This document shows, piece after piece, positions 1-8,436 of a stretch of DNA of 36,139 bases. Position numbers and translations under genes: made by a program. Positions within the stretch are counted from its first letter, which is position 1, and each line of letters starts with the position of its first letter. Under the pieces are notes generated by a model, which was given only the letters and a program-made list of their open reading frames with translations, was not told the DNA's origin and searched no databases. The stretch comes from Spirochaetia bacterium (GTDB lineage Bacteria; Spirochaetota; Spirochaetia; Treponematales; Treponemataceae), in contig CAAGGF010000037.1 in NCBI GenBank assembly GCA_900769325.1, positions 1 to 36,139 on the forward strand. Direction: 5' to 3'.

Positions 1-14
1 GTAAAAATTTCTCT

Positions 15-776
15 TTATCTAAAACACAAATTTAAAAGCGAAGAAACTTCAGATTCAGTAAGTTCCCTAAAATCGCCCGGTTTCATATTTCCTGCACTGA
101 TATTTCCAATTCTGATTCTTACAAGCCGCCTTATGTGCACATTTTCAGAAGAAAAAACTTTTCTGATTTCACGATTTTTTCCTTCTATAAGGATAATTCT
201 CATTCTGCGCGATTTGATTTTCTGTGCTTTTTTGCATTTATAGAAAACGCCGTCAATTCTTACGCCTTTCTCAAATTTTTCTGCAAGGTCATCCGGCAAA
301 TCCTGACTTGAATCTACAATATATTCTTTTTCAAGTTCACTCGACGGATGAGAAAGTTTTGAAGTAAAGTCGCCGTCATTTGTAAAAATCAAAAGCCCTT
401 GACTGAACATATCAAGCCGTCCGACATTGTAAAGGCGTTCAGAATATTTTTCTCTCAAAAGATCAAGTGCACAAAGCCGTCCCCTTTCATCCTTACTTGA
501 AGAAAGATAACCTTTAGGTTTGTACATAAGAATATATCGTTTCTTTTCTTCCGGGAAAATTCTTTTTCCGTCAACTAAAACTTCATCCTCCGGGGAAACT
601 TTTGTCCCGAGAGATGTAATGATTTTTCCGTTTACGCACACGCGGGAATCAAGAATAATCTGTTCGCTTGCCCTTCTGCTTGCAACTCCACAGTGAGAAA
701 GAAAAACCTGTAACCGTATTAAACCGTTGTTTTCTGAATTATCTTGCAAGTTCAAACCTCTGTTCTTCATTTTCAT
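15..776 (-). CDS. rluB: rRNA pseudouridine synthase, RsuA/RluB family
   Basis: Isomerises a uridine of rRNA to pseudouridine; the RluB-type site is in the 23S peptidyl-transferase region. The N-terminal part (about residues 20-66) is an S4 RNA-binding domain with the typical start LQVFLSHCGVASRR. The catalytic domain carries the family motif GRLDMFSQGLL, whose Asp is the nucleophile, followed by FTNDG, and the late motif EGKNREIRKVF. About 253 residues is normal. The first ATG is at 776, with another two codons further in, and no clear Shine-Dalgarno, so the exact start is uncertain. The start lies inside the 3' end of scpB, so translation is probably coupled. It is the last gene of the recA-folK-scpA-scpB run; scpB next to an RluB-type gene is a common bacterial order. 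RluB versus another RsuA-family member rests on context. Confidence 0.9.
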   Translation of the reverse strand: MKMKNRGLNLQDNSENNGLIRLQVFLSHCGVASRRASEQIILDSRVCVNGKIITSLGTKVSPEDEVLVDGKRIFPEEKKRYILMYKPKGYLSSSKDERGRLCALDLLREKYSERLYNVGRLDMFSQGLLIFTNDGDFTSKLSHPSSELEKEYIVDSSQDLPDDLAEKFEKGVRIDGVFYKCKKAQKIKSRRMRIILIEGKNREIRKVFSSENVHIRRLVRIRIGNISAGNMKPGDFRELTESEVSSLLNLCFR

Positions 777-1278
777 CAAGCCGCGGAAGCTCTGAAATGC
801 TGTTTAAATGAAAGAATTTTAGAAATTCTTTTGTAGTACCAAACTGAATCGGACGGCCCGGAACATCTTTTCGACCGACTTCCTTAATAAAATTGCGGTC
901 AAGAAGAATTCTTATCATATTATCTGCACTCACACCGCGAATTTTTTCGATTTCACCGCGAGTAACAGGCTGAGAATACGCAATGATTGAAAGAGTTTCA
1001 AGTGCTGATTTTGAAAGTCGCCCGGAATTTTTTTCACCGTACTTTTCTTTTAAAACCGACCAGAATTTCTGTTTTGGAGTTAAAGCCCAGCCGCCTGCAA
1101 TCATTGAAAGTTCAATTCCCGAATCATTTTTCGTGTATTTTTCAGTTAAAATTTCAAGGCATTTTTTTACGACTTCTTCAGAAAGCAAAGAAATTGAAGC
1201 AATCTGTTTTTCATTTACAGGTTCGCTTTCCAAAAACAAGATGGCCTCAACAAGTGCAGATTCAGTTTCAAATTCCAT
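739..1278 (-). CDS. scpB: Segregation and condensation protein B
   Basis: Kleisin-interacting winged-helix subunit of the SMC-ScpAB condensin that compacts and segregates the chromosome. About 179 residues with the family signature ALETLSIIAYSQPVTRGEIE followed by RGVSADNMIRILLDR. The ATG at 1278 is preferred: it has an AGGGGT ribosome site 10 nt upstream and begins with the usual MEFETESALVEAILF. An upstream in-frame TTG at 1305 would sit over that site. The gene follows scpA after 41 nt and its 3' end overlaps the rluB start. Identification is firm from the motifs and the scpA neighbour. Confidence 0.95.
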   Translation of the reverse strand: MEFETESALVEAILFLESEPVNEKQIASISLLSEEVVKKCLEILTEKYTKNDSGIELSMIAGGWALTPKQKFWSVLKEKYGEKNSGRLSKSALETLSIIAYSQPVTRGEIEKIRGVSADNMIRILLDRNFIKEVGRKDVPGRPIQFGTTKEFLKFFHLNSISELPRLDENEEQRFELAR

Positions 1279-1319
1279 ATCAATAAAACCCCTATAAAAA
1301 ATCAAATTTCAGACGGTTA

Positions 1320-2165
1320 TTAAATTGCATTTACGCTTTCTTTTTTGTCAATTGTGATTTCAAAATTATTGAAATTCTGACTTCCGTCGATTCTTTTACA
1401 GATTTTTATATTTCCATACAGTTTATTCTGCATAATCGTTATCATTTTGAATTTTACCGCTTCCAAAATTGCCATAAACGCACAGATAATATCCATTTCG
1501 TTTCCTTCACGCGTAATCAAATCAGTAAAAAGGCACTCGTTTTTCTTTTCAAAAAGTTCATTCATAAGCGTAATTTTTTCGTTGACGCTGATTTCTTCAT
1601 ACATATCAAGAATCGTGCTGTCAGAATACTGGCTTACCATATTCTTGAAAAGTTTCTGCATCTGCTGCAAAAGTTCCCAAGTGTCAACCTGTTCCCACTG
1701 ATTTTCACCCTCTTCAAACGGAAGGACACGCTGAATTTTATTGCGTTCAAAACTCCATTCAGAAGTTTCTTCTTTTTGTTCCATTAATTCCGTGAGTTTT
1801 TTAAACTTTTGGTACTCAATAAGTTTTTCAACAAGTTCAAGACGCGGATCTTCCATTTCATCGTCTTCGTATTCGATTTCAACAGGCAAAAGCATACGGC
1901 TTTTTATTTCAAGAAGTTTTGCCGCCCATTTATAAAATTCACTTAAATCCGACAAATCCGTCTGAACTGCATAATCAAGATAATCAAGATATTGTTCCGT
2001 GATTTCTGCAATCGGAATGTCGTAAATGTTTATTTCACTTTCTTTTACAAGATACAAAAGCAAATCGAGCGGTCCTTCAAACTGTCCTGCAACATAAGAC
2101 CTTTTTTTATTTTCTTTTGGCTGATTTTCACCAACACCTTTATTTTCTTCAGATTTTTCTTTCAT
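1320..2165 (-). CDS. scpA: Segregation and condensation protein A (kleisin)
   Basis: Kleisin that bridges the two SMC heads and binds ScpB. The first 25 residues are charged, then comes the family hallmark GQFEGPLDLLLYLVKESEINIYD, shown here only for its key residues FEGPLDLLL, followed by IPIAEITEQYLDYL. The middle is rich in Glu/Lys and the C-terminal part forms the predicted winged helix. At 281 residues it has normal length. The ATG at 2165 is preceded by AAGGCGG. It lies 32 nt after folK and 41 nt before scpB, in the recA-led run. Confidence 0.95.
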   Translation of the reverse strand: MKEKSEENKGVGENQPKENKKRSYVAGQFEGPLDLLLYLVKESEINIYDIPIAEITEQYLDYLDYAVQTDLSDLSEFYKWAAKLLEIKSRMLLPVEIEYEDDEMEDPRLELVEKLIEYQKFKKLTELMEQKEETSEWSFERNKIQRVLPFEEGENQWEQVDTWELLQQMQKLFKNMVSQYSDSTILDMYEEISVNEKITLMNELFEKKNECLFTDLITREGNEMDIICAFMAILEAVKFKMITIMQNKLYGNIKICKRIDGSQNFNNFEITIDKKESVNAI

Positions 2166-2197
2166 ATTTTACCGCCTTGAAAAATTAGCAAAATTTC

Positions 2198-2704
2198 TTA
2201 TAAACAAATTTTCACAAGATTTTTTGAATCTGGAAGATTTTTCAAATAAGAAGAAAATTCCTCCATTAATTTTTCATCGGCAGTTTTATCTAAAATCTCA
2301 AGTACCGGAACTAAAACAAATGCCCTTTCCTTTATTTTTGGATGCGGAATTTTAAGTTTTTCTGTGTTTAAAGAAATTCCTTCGATATATTCGATGTCAA
2401 TATCAAGAGAACGAGGACCGTTTCTGATTTCTTTTTCACGATTCCGCCCGAATTCTTTTTCTATTGCCTGAATTTTTTCAAGAAGAACTTCAGGTTCCAT
2501 TTCATCATCTAAAAAACCGGAAAGAGCCATATTATAAAAATCATCCTGATTTTCATAATACATAGGTTTAGAGATATAAACAGAAGAAAGGGTGATAAAA
2601 CTTAAAATTTCAGAAAGAGAATCACACGCCTTTGAAAGAATCTCTAGAGAAGTTAAACCGTTGTAATTTCTGTTCGAACCTAAACCTAAAATGACTTTTT
2701 TCAA
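2198..2704 (-). CDS. folK: HPPK (2-amino-4-hydroxy-6-hydroxymethyldihydropteridine pyrophosphokinase)
   Basis: Transfers pyrophosphate from ATP to 6-hydroxymethyl-dihydropterin in folate synthesis. It begins with VILGLGSNRN, the classical HPPK start, and contains GPRSLDIDIEYI, which matches the RxLDIDLL signature, then IPHPKIKERAFVLVPVLEI. At 168 residues it has the normal single-domain length. The start codon is TTG at 2704, 7 nt after a GGGCGG ribosome site; no ATG fits the conserved N-terminus. It sits 19 nt downstream of recA, so it is probably co-transcribed. No other folate gene is in the window. Confidence 0.93.
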   Translation of the reverse strand: MKKVILGLGSNRNYNGLTSLEILSKACDSLSEILSFITLSSVYISKPMYYENQDDFYNMALSGFLDDEMEPEVLLEKIQAIEKEFGRNREKEIRNGPRSLDIDIEYIEGISLNTEKLKIPHPKIKERAFVLVPVLEILDKTADEKLMEEFSSYLKNLPDSKNLVKICL

Positions 2705-2723
2705 ATCAAAACCGCCCTAAAAC

Positions 2724-3908
2724 TTAAAAAAGTGCCGTATCAGGACTGACTTCTACAGGATTTTTTAAAGCGTCAGATTTTTCAGATTCAGTTTTTTCAT
2801 CAGAATCCGATTTTACCTCTTTTTTTCTTGAAGAAGTTTTTTCTTCAGAAACAACAGGCACTCCTTCTTTAGTTTTTAAAACCTGTCCCGGGAAAAGCAA
2901 ATCCCTGAGCTGTTTTTCGATTTTCTTTGCGTATTCAGGATTTTGTTCGATAAAGGCAACTGCATTTTCATGTCCCTGACCGACTTTTACATCCCCTTGA
3001 GTAAACCATGCACCTTTTTTATCGATTATTCCGTGTTTTACAGCAGAATCAAGAAGGCTTGCATATTTATTAATTCCTTTTCCGAAATAAATATCGAGTT
3101 CTACCTTTCTGAATGGAGGAGCAACTTTATTTTTTACAACTTTTACCCTGACTCTGTTTCCTAAAGCCTCTTCATCACCTTTTCCATCGATTGTTTCAAC
3201 CCTTCGGATTTCAAGACGGACAGAAGTATAAAATTTCAAAGCATTTCCACCGGTTGTAGTTTCAGGATTTCCGAACATTACACCGATTTTCATTCGAATC
3301 TGGTTAATAAAAATAACAATACAGTTGCTTTTTCCGATAATCGCCGTAAGTTTTCTCAAAGCCTGACTCATAAGCCTTGCCTGAATTCCCATCTGAGCGT
3401 CTCCCATATCTCCTTCAATTTCTTTCTGAGGAGTTAAAGCTGCAACAGAGTCAACTACGATAATATCAACAGCACCGCTTCTTACAAGATTTTCTGTAAT
3501 ACTCAAAGCCTGTTCACCACAATCCGGCTGAGAAACCCACAATTCATCGATATTAACACCAAGGTTTTTAGCATAAACAGGATCCAAAGCGTGTTCTGCA
3601 TCAACGAAAGCCGCAATTCCGCCAAGTTTCTGAGCTTCTGCAATCGCGTGAAGTGCTAAAGTCGTTTTTCCCGAACTTTCAGGACCATACATTTCTATAA
3701 TGCGCCCGCGTGGATAACCGCCGATTCCAAGTGCTTCATCAAGCATAATAGAACCAGACGGAACAACATCAATTCCTGCTGCATTTGTGTGCGTGCCAAG
3801 TTTCATAAGAGAACCTGCACCGTACTGCTTTTCAATCTGAAGCCTCGCTGCTTCCAATGCCTTTAATTTTTCAGACATTTCCAAAGTTGTAGATTTTTCT
3901 GAACTCAT
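2724..3908 (-). CDS. recA: Recombinase RecA
   Basis: ATP-dependent strand-exchange protein of homologous recombination and DNA repair. From the ATG at 3908 it has 394 residues. Walker A is GPESSGKT at residues 75-82, followed by FVDAEHALDP, the Walker B region DIIVVDSVAALTP, and the L2 region IRMKIGVMFGNPETTTGG. The C-terminal tail of about 45 residues is rich in Lys, Glu and Ser, as in many RecAs but on the long side. No intein is present. The start is chosen for its GGAAGGGTGA ribosome site; an upstream in-frame extension lacks one. It is the first gene of a run with folK, scpA, scpB and rluB. Its promoter region holds a 16-bp element shared with the Rpn gene at 35554. Confidence 0.98.
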   Translation of the reverse strand: MSSEKSTTLEMSEKLKALEAARLQIEKQYGAGSLMKLGTHTNAAGIDVVPSGSIMLDEALGIGGYPRGRIIEMYGPESSGKTTLALHAIAEAQKLGGIAAFVDAEHALDPVYAKNLGVNIDELWVSQPDCGEQALSITENLVRSGAVDIIVVDSVAALTPQKEIEGDMGDAQMGIQARLMSQALRKLTAIIGKSNCIVIFINQIRMKIGVMFGNPETTTGGNALKFYTSVRLEIRRVETIDGKGDEEALGNRVRVKVVKNKVAPPFRKVELDIYFGKGINKYASLLDSAVKHGIIDKKGAWFTQGDVKVGQGHENAVAFIEQNPEYAKKIEKQLRDLLFPGQVLKTKEGVPVVSEEKTSSRKKEVKSDSDEKTESEKSDALKNPVEVSPDTALF

Positions 3909-3980
3909 TTTATCACCCTTCCTGGAATGAAATCTGATGGGTAAAATTCCCACAGGCAGAATAAAATTTACCCTGCATAT

Positions 3981-4016
3981 ATTATATATCCGTTTTTTTT
4001 CACTTTCGGCAAAAAA
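3981..4016 (-). promoter_or_regulatory. recA promoter region with shared 16-bp element
   Basis: On the minus strand a TATAAT lies at 3986-3981 inside an alternating AT stretch. Upstream, at 4016-4001, is TTTTTTGCCGAAAGTG, which recurs exactly at 35470-35485 before the Rpn gene. The -35 box is not canonical: CCGAAA lies 17 nt from TATAAT and TTGCCG lies 20 nt from it. This leaves room for an activator or an unusual promoter. The leader would be about 65 nt and includes the recA ribosome site. Confidence 0.5.
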
Positions 4017-4029
4017 TTTACAAAAAAAT

Positions 4030-5127
4030 TTAAGGATTTACAAGATTTTTTGCATTTTGATGAACTGCCCTTCCTTCAAGATAAATTTTTCCTGAATCAT
4101 CAGAGACTTTTGCAAGAACTTCCAGCGGCTGTTCTATTAAAATTTCAGGTGTTTCAGCAAACTTCAAAGGAATAACTCCGTCAATTTTTTTTAAATCCTC
4201 ATAGCCTACAAGAAAATCGCAGTCAAAAGAATTTTCATTCTGGACAGCGTTAGAAATTCTGCCTTTCCAATTTATCCAGCAGTCAAGATACAAAAATGGA
4301 TTTTCGTTTATCTGTGAAAAAGTCGGAACATCCTTGAGCGTTGTAAAATCAGGAATTTCAAGATAATCCATAACAATCCGGGCTTTCTGCTTAACTGCAA
4401 AAGAAGCATTCGAATTTAAAATTCTGTTTATTTCAACCTGACAGGCATTATCGCGTCCGTCGTTATAATATGTAAAAATTTTATCAAATGTCTTTTCGAT
4501 TTGTAAAGAAGAAAGAACGACTTTATACGATGAAGATGAATTTTTATCGATAATGTCTTTTTTGTCGATTGCCGTAAGTTCAAGATACGATAAATCTGCC
4601 CGTCCGTAAGAAACAGGATGCTCTTGAAAACTTAAACTGAACGCAAAAAATCCGCCAAGGCACGCCGCAATCACTGGAACTGCAATTTTTAAAATTTTAT
4701 AAGGCGCAATACCGACAGGAGGAAAGAATTTTTCGATTTTACCCGAATCAACCCAACTGCAAATCGTAGAATAATCGCCGTCTTTACGGATAAATTCCAT
4801 CGCATCAAGGGCAACTTTATTCTGCGGATCGTATTCAAGAACTTCCATATAATACTGAATTGCCCGTTCAGTGTCTCCCCGCCGCAAATACAAAACAGCC
4901 TGCCCTAAAAGAAGCGAAATATCTGACATTTTGATGCGCCGTGCTTTCTGGAAATTTGAAGAAGCAGAACCGTAATCGCCAAGATAAAGATAAGAAATTC
5001 CGAGCTTGAGATAAAAATCGAAATTATTCTCGTAATTTTGTTCATGCGACTCAAGGAGAAGCACCGCTTTTGAGAATTTTCTGCGTTTCATCAGTTTTTT
5101 TGCAAGCGACAGACTATCTTGAGCCAT
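4030..5127 (-). CDS. TPR protein with one membrane segment
   Basis: Function not recognised. The first 115 residues form about three tetratricopeptide-like repeats, for example the stretches FDFYLKLGISYLYLGDYGSA and ERAIQYYMEVLEYDPQN. A hydrophobic segment follows near residues 145-170 (ILKIAVPVIAACLGGFFAF). The remaining 195 residues are a soluble domain of unknown fold, presumably on the other side of the membrane. The cytoplasmic TPR / periplasmic tail topology is inference. The start overlaps the end of the upstream gene by 14 nt, indicating translational coupling in the rpe-led envelope cluster. It is probably a spirochaete-specific scaffold protein. Confidence 0.8.
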   Translation of the reverse strand: MAQDSLSLAKKLMKRRKFSKAVLLLESHEQNYENNFDFYLKLGISYLYLGDYGSASSNFQKARRIKMSDISLLLGQAVLYLRRGDTERAIQYYMEVLEYDPQNKVALDAMEFIRKDGDYSTICSWVDSGKIEKFFPPVGIAPYKILKIAVPVIAACLGGFFAFSLSFQEHPVSYGRADLSYLELTAIDKKDIIDKNSSSSYKVVLSSLQIEKTFDKIFTYYNDGRDNACQVEINRILNSNASFAVKQKARIVMDYLEIPDFTTLKDVPTFSQINENPFLYLDCWINWKGRISNAVQNENSFDCDFLVGYEDLKKIDGVIPLKFAETPEILIEQPLEVLAKVSDDSGKIYLEGRAVHQNAKNLVNP

Positions 5128-6625
5128 TTTCTTTCTCCAATGCTTCGATTATGGAATCCAATTCGTCATTTAAAAGAAGGAATTCGCTGCGTTCAAGAGT
5201 GCTGTTCGGATCAAGTTTTTCGATTTTATCTATTAATTTTTGAATATATGCAGGATCAAGCTGAGATTTTGAAACAGGTTTCAAAGATTTTTGTTCAGTT
5301 TTTTGTTCCGTCTGAGAAGAAGGTTTTACTGTTTTTTTTACGCCTTCACTTTCAGAAGAAATATTATTTTTGTAAACATTATCATTTTCTGTATCATTTT
5401 TATTCTGAATGTCATCGGCTTTGCTTTCCTGTTCAAGCCTTTCTGCTTCTTTTAATTCTTCCTGCTTTTTTTCATAGAGCTTTACAAATTGTTCAGAAGG
5501 AGAAGGACGGCCGTCAGTTGAAAGTGCGATGTAAAATTTAACGGAAAAACTTTCTTCAGGATTTACTTTTACAGACGGCCAGTTTAAACCGACAGCAGAA
5601 TTATTATACGAGAACACGCTGTCAAAAGGCTTTCCATCTCCGCAAGACGGAATCCAACCGGTAAGCGTAAAAACATCTTTATTTGCAAGGGAAAATACTT
5701 CCGGTAAAGTTGCATCTGCACACGCAAAAAGAACTTCCATTGCCGCCTTTGAATTTTTTGAAGAAATCGATTTTAAATCGTCAAAATTTTTAACCTGAAG
5801 TTCCTGATTTATAAGTTTTTCTTTATCGTAAAAATGTGCAGAAAACTTTTCGCCAAGAACAGTGTCTAAAACCGCTTTGATTCCGTACGCTTCAAGCCTT
5901 TTTGTAATATTCTGAACAGAAACCGTCACCTGAACAATATCTTCTAATTTTTGCGGATCAGACTTAATGCATGTAAAATCCACAATAACATTCGCAAGTT
6001 TTTGAACTGAATAAAGAAGCTGACCGCCGTTTTCAGTTGAGCGGGCTGCAACAGAAATTCCTGTTTTATCTGAAAGTTTATATTCTTTTGTTCCGATTAA
6101 AAGCGAGAAAAAAGATGAAGTACATTCGTCGTAAGTTTCAAGAACATTGTACGAAACTGCCTTGTCATCCAAAACAGAAATATTGTAAGTTCCCAGTTTT
6201 CCGTTTAAATAAAGCTTTACATTTCCGACAGTGTGATTGATTTTCTTTTGAGAAAAAGAATTTCCTTTATTTTTTGAAGTTTTTTTTGTTTTTGAAGAAG
6301 CCTTTTCTTTTGTCTTTTTTGAAGAACTTTTTCCAGCGTCCTTTTTTTGTTCTGAATTTAATTCGTTTTCTGCATTTTGAAGAACCTGAGGATTTTCAAG
6401 ATTTTCTTGATTTTCTGGTACAGCTTCTTTTTTATTCTTTGAAGTTTTTTTAGCACTTTTTTTAGGAGTTTTCTTTGCCGCCTTAGTTTTCTTTTTTGAA
6501 GACGACTTTTGGTTTTCTTCTATTGAAGCAGTTGTGCCTTCTTCTAAAGCCTGTGAAAAACCTTGTGAAAACGATGAAACAATCAGAAAGAAAAATAAAC
6601 ATTTGAACATTTTTTTTAAATTCAT
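5114..6625 (-). CDS. Exported lysine-rich protein of unknown function
   Basis: 503 residues. The N-terminus has a signal peptide (MNLKKMFKCLFFFLIVSSF then SQA). Residues about 35-125 are a low-complexity stretch of Lys, Ser, Thr and Ala with many KK pairs. A structured region of about 250 residues follows, with no family that I recognise. A charged linker and a final helix (about the last 45 residues) close the protein. The start codon overlaps the stop of the upstream gene (TAATG), and a strong AGGAGG site lies inside that gene. The basic stretch could bind nucleic acid, peptidoglycan or acidic polymers; this is inference. Confidence 0.75.
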   Translation of the reverse strand: MNLKKMFKCLFFFLIVSSFSQGFSQALEEGTTASIEENQKSSSKKKTKAAKKTPKKSAKKTSKNKKEAVPENQENLENPQVLQNAENELNSEQKKDAGKSSSKKTKEKASSKTKKTSKNKGNSFSQKKINHTVGNVKLYLNGKLGTYNISVLDDKAVSYNVLETYDECTSSFFSLLIGTKEYKLSDKTGISVAARSTENGGQLLYSVQKLANVIVDFTCIKSDPQKLEDIVQVTVSVQNITKRLEAYGIKAVLDTVLGEKFSAHFYDKEKLINQELQVKNFDDLKSISSKNSKAAMEVLFACADATLPEVFSLANKDVFTLTGWIPSCGDGKPFDSVFSYNNSAVGLNWPSVKVNPEESFSVKFYIALSTDGRPSPSEQFVKLYEKKQEELKEAERLEQESKADDIQNKNDTENDNVYKNNISSESEGVKKTVKPSSQTEQKTEQKSLKPVSKSQLDPAYIQKLIDKIEKLDPNSTLERSEFLLLNDELDSIIEALEKENGSR

Positions 6626-7560
6626 TATTTTGCCTCCTGATTTTTTCTTGAATTCAAAAGATTTTGGGTTGTTTTTGCCTTTCGCTTTAAAAGATTTATT
6701 CGCTCCTGATTGTCTGTAAGTTCTGTTTTTCTTGCGTTGTCCTGTTGTTTTTCTGACTCGTAGACTTTATCCTGAAGCGAATCATTTTCCTTTTGAAGAG
6801 TATTTTTTTCTATTGTAAGGTTTTTATTCTGAAGTTCAAGATCAGCATTCTTTTTTTGCAAATCTGCCATACGCCTTCTGACTTCTTCGGAAGTTTCTGA
6901 ACCGTAAATACGCATCTGCCTCTCGTAATCTTCTTTTGCAGAAAGATATTCTTCACCGGTTTCTTTTAAAAGGTAAAGAAGTTTTTCTTCTCTTGTGCGC
7001 TGATTTAAAGAATCAAGGCGGAACTGAGCCGTAGGCGTTTTTGTATCTTCCGGGAAATCATTTACAAGGCGTTCAAAAATAAGGCGTGCCTCATCATAGT
7101 TGTAAGAAGAATAAAAACTTTCACCAATCCAGAAAAGTGCTGACGGATAAAGAGAATTTTCAGGATACTGGTGGCAAAAATCGCTTAAAAGAAGAATTGC
7201 CTTTTCGTACTCGCCCAAATTGTACAAAGCCTTTCCCTTTTGATATAAAATTTGTGCAGAATAAGGATTTTCCGGAAATTTTGAAACAAAAACTTCCATA
7301 TCATCATAGGCATTTTTATAATCTGAAGCGTACATTTCGGCACATATAAGCATATACCATGTGTCTGCATTATCGTTTTCTTTAAATGAAAGGGCTTTTT
7401 TAAACAATGTTATTGAAGAAACCCAGTCACCTTTTTTATACGCTTCCGTCCCTTGAACAAATGCCGCAGAAGACTGTGTTAAAGAAAGATTTTCCTGTGA
7501 AATAACTGAAAAATTGAGAGAAAAAAACAAAGTTAAAAACGCCGTCAATATTTTTTTCAT
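6625..7560 (-). CDS. Exported TPR/coiled-coil protein (BamD/CpoB-like arrangement)
   Basis: 311 residues with a signal peptide (ILTAFLTLFFSLNFS). Residues 30-190 contain four or five TPR-type repeats, with KGDWVSSITLFKKALSF, YKNAYDDMEVFVSKFPENPY, GEYEKAILLLSDFCHQYPEN and YDEARLIFERLVNDFPEDT. The P-x-N/D spacing resembles BamD and CpoB/YbgF. Residues 195-300 form a Glu/Lys/Gln-rich coiled coil, which in CpoB would be at the other end. No lipobox is evident, so it is not a simple BamD. An envelope-assembly or scaffold role is inferred. A GAGG ribosome site lies 5 nt before the ATG, and rpe ends 45 nt upstream. Confidence 0.8.
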   Translation of the reverse strand: MKKILTAFLTLFFSLNFSVISQENLSLTQSSAAFVQGTEAYKKGDWVSSITLFKKALSFKENDNADTWYMLICAEMYASDYKNAYDDMEVFVSKFPENPYSAQILYQKGKALYNLGEYEKAILLLSDFCHQYPENSLYPSALFWIGESFYSSYNYDEARLIFERLVNDFPEDTKTPTAQFRLDSLNQRTREEKLLYLLKETGEEYLSAKEDYERQMRIYGSETSEEVRRRMADLQKKNADLELQNKNLTIEKNTLQKENDSLQDKVYESEKQQDNARKTELTDNQERINLLKRKAKTTQNLLNSRKNQEAK

Positions 7561-7585
7561 CTGAACCTCAAAATAATTTATAAAG

Positions 7586-7616
7586 TTCCTCTAAAAACTG
7601 AATTTTTAGAAGTTCC
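7586..7616. repeat. Dispersed 31-bp repeat, copy 1
   Basis: This sequence, between rpe and the TPR gene and overlapping the rpe stop, matches 28356-28387 at about 27 of 31 positions. Its core is CCTCTAAAAACT and its end is AAGTTCC. In this copy TCTAAAAA and TTTTTAGA can form an 8-bp hairpin just past the rpe stop codon. Confidence 0.6.
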
Positions 7617-8238
7617 ATTTTAACTTTCCGCTGAAGAACGCCGAACCGGAAACAACAATATCGCTTCCTGCCTCTACAACAGAAGAAACAGTGTTCTCAT
7701 TTACACCGCCGTCAACGCTTATAAGAAAATTGTATTTATATTCTTCACGGATTTTTTTAAGTTCTTTTATTTTATTTACGCACGAAGGAATCAAAGACTG
7801 ACCGCCAAAACCTGGATTTACTGTCATTACAAGAACCAAGTCGACATATTGCAAAATCTCGCTTAAAACAGACACCGGAGTTGACGGACAAATTGAAATT
7901 CCTGCCTTTTTACCGAGTGAATGAATTTTCTGAACAATTCTGTGCTGGTGAACAGCCGCCTCGGAATGAAAAGTAATCCAGTCGGCACCGCTTTCTGCAA
8001 AAGAATCAATGTGATTTTCCGGATGCTCAATCATAAGATGAACATCAAACGGAAGGGAAGTAAGATGCCTTATGCTCTTTACGACAGGCTCTCCGTAAGA
8101 AATCTGAGGAACAAAAATTCCGTCCATTACATCGATATGAACGGCTTTTCCATTATTATCTTCGATTAATTTTATTGCGTTCTTCAAATCTGAAAAATCA
8201 GCAGAAAGAAGCGACGGTGCAAGAATTAAATTACTCAT
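7606..8238 (-). CDS. rpe: Ribulose-phosphate 3-epimerase
   Basis: Interconverts ribulose-5-phosphate and xylulose-5-phosphate in the pentose phosphate pathway. About 210 residues of TIM-barrel. Visible motifs are LAPSLLSADF at the start, VHIDVMDGIFVPQISYG with the metal-binding residues, PFDVHLMIEHPE, VLVMTVNPGFGGQ and ISVDGGVNENT. The ATG at 8238 fits the conserved N-terminus. It has no ribosome site and follows a promoter -10 box by only 7 nt, which suggests a leaderless message. A longer frame starting at 8277 would begin upstream of that promoter and is rejected. It is divergent from the TPR gene at 8437. Confidence 0.96.
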   Translation of the reverse strand: MSNLILAPSLLSADFSDLKNAIKLIEDNNGKAVHIDVMDGIFVPQISYGEPVVKSIRHLTSLPFDVHLMIEHPENHIDSFAESGADWITFHSEAAVHQHRIVQKIHSLGKKAGISICPSTPVSVLSEILQYVDLVLVMTVNPGFGGQSLIPSCVNKIKELKKIREEYKYNFLISVDGGVNENTVSSVVEAGSDIVVSGSAFFSGKLKWNF

Positions 8239-8245
8239 TTCTACA

Positions 8246-8274
8246 ATAATAACAGAAGAATTTAATATTGTAAA
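8246..8274 (-). promoter_or_regulatory. rpe promoter, start codon 7 nt downstream
   Basis: Minus strand: TTTACA (8274-8269), 17-nt spacer, TATTAT (8251-8246), 7 nt, ATG. The expected transcription start falls at or next to the ATG. Confidence 0.7.
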
Positions 8275-8336
8275 CATTTTAAAACAACAGAAATATTTCG
8301 TAAATAAATTTTAACAGAATTATATTATAAAATTAC

Positions 8337-8365
8337 TTGACATATTATTAATTTAAGTATATAAA
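8337..8365 (+). promoter_or_regulatory. Upstream promoter P1 of the TPR-greA unit
   Basis: TTGACA (8337-8342), 17-nt spacer, TATAAA (8360-8365): nearly perfect sigma-70-type match. A transcript from here would have a leader of about 65 nt without a ribosome site. The region is very AT-rich, so chance is possible, but the -35 is exact. Confidence 0.6.
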
Positions 8366-8400
8366 CTTTACTCCACTTTTTAAAAAAAATCATAATTCCA

Positions 8401-8428
8401 TTGACTAAAATTTTCAAAATAGTATAAT
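8401..8428 (+). promoter_or_regulatory. Proximal promoter P2 of the TPR-greA unit
   Basis: TTGACT (8401-8406), 16-nt spacer, TATAAT (8423-8428), then 8 nt to the ATG. A start at the usual distance would give a leaderless or nearly leaderless mRNA. Confidence 0.65.
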
Positions 8429-8436
8429 TAAAAAAA

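Noticed and set aside
4001..4016. GCCGAAAG in the recA and Rpn promoters as a FliA (sigma-28) -10 box
   Set aside because: The flagellar consensus is TAAA-N15-GCCGATAA. Here TAAA lies 6 or 18 nt away (recA) and 20 nt away (Rpn), and the box differs at the end, so the spacing does not fit.
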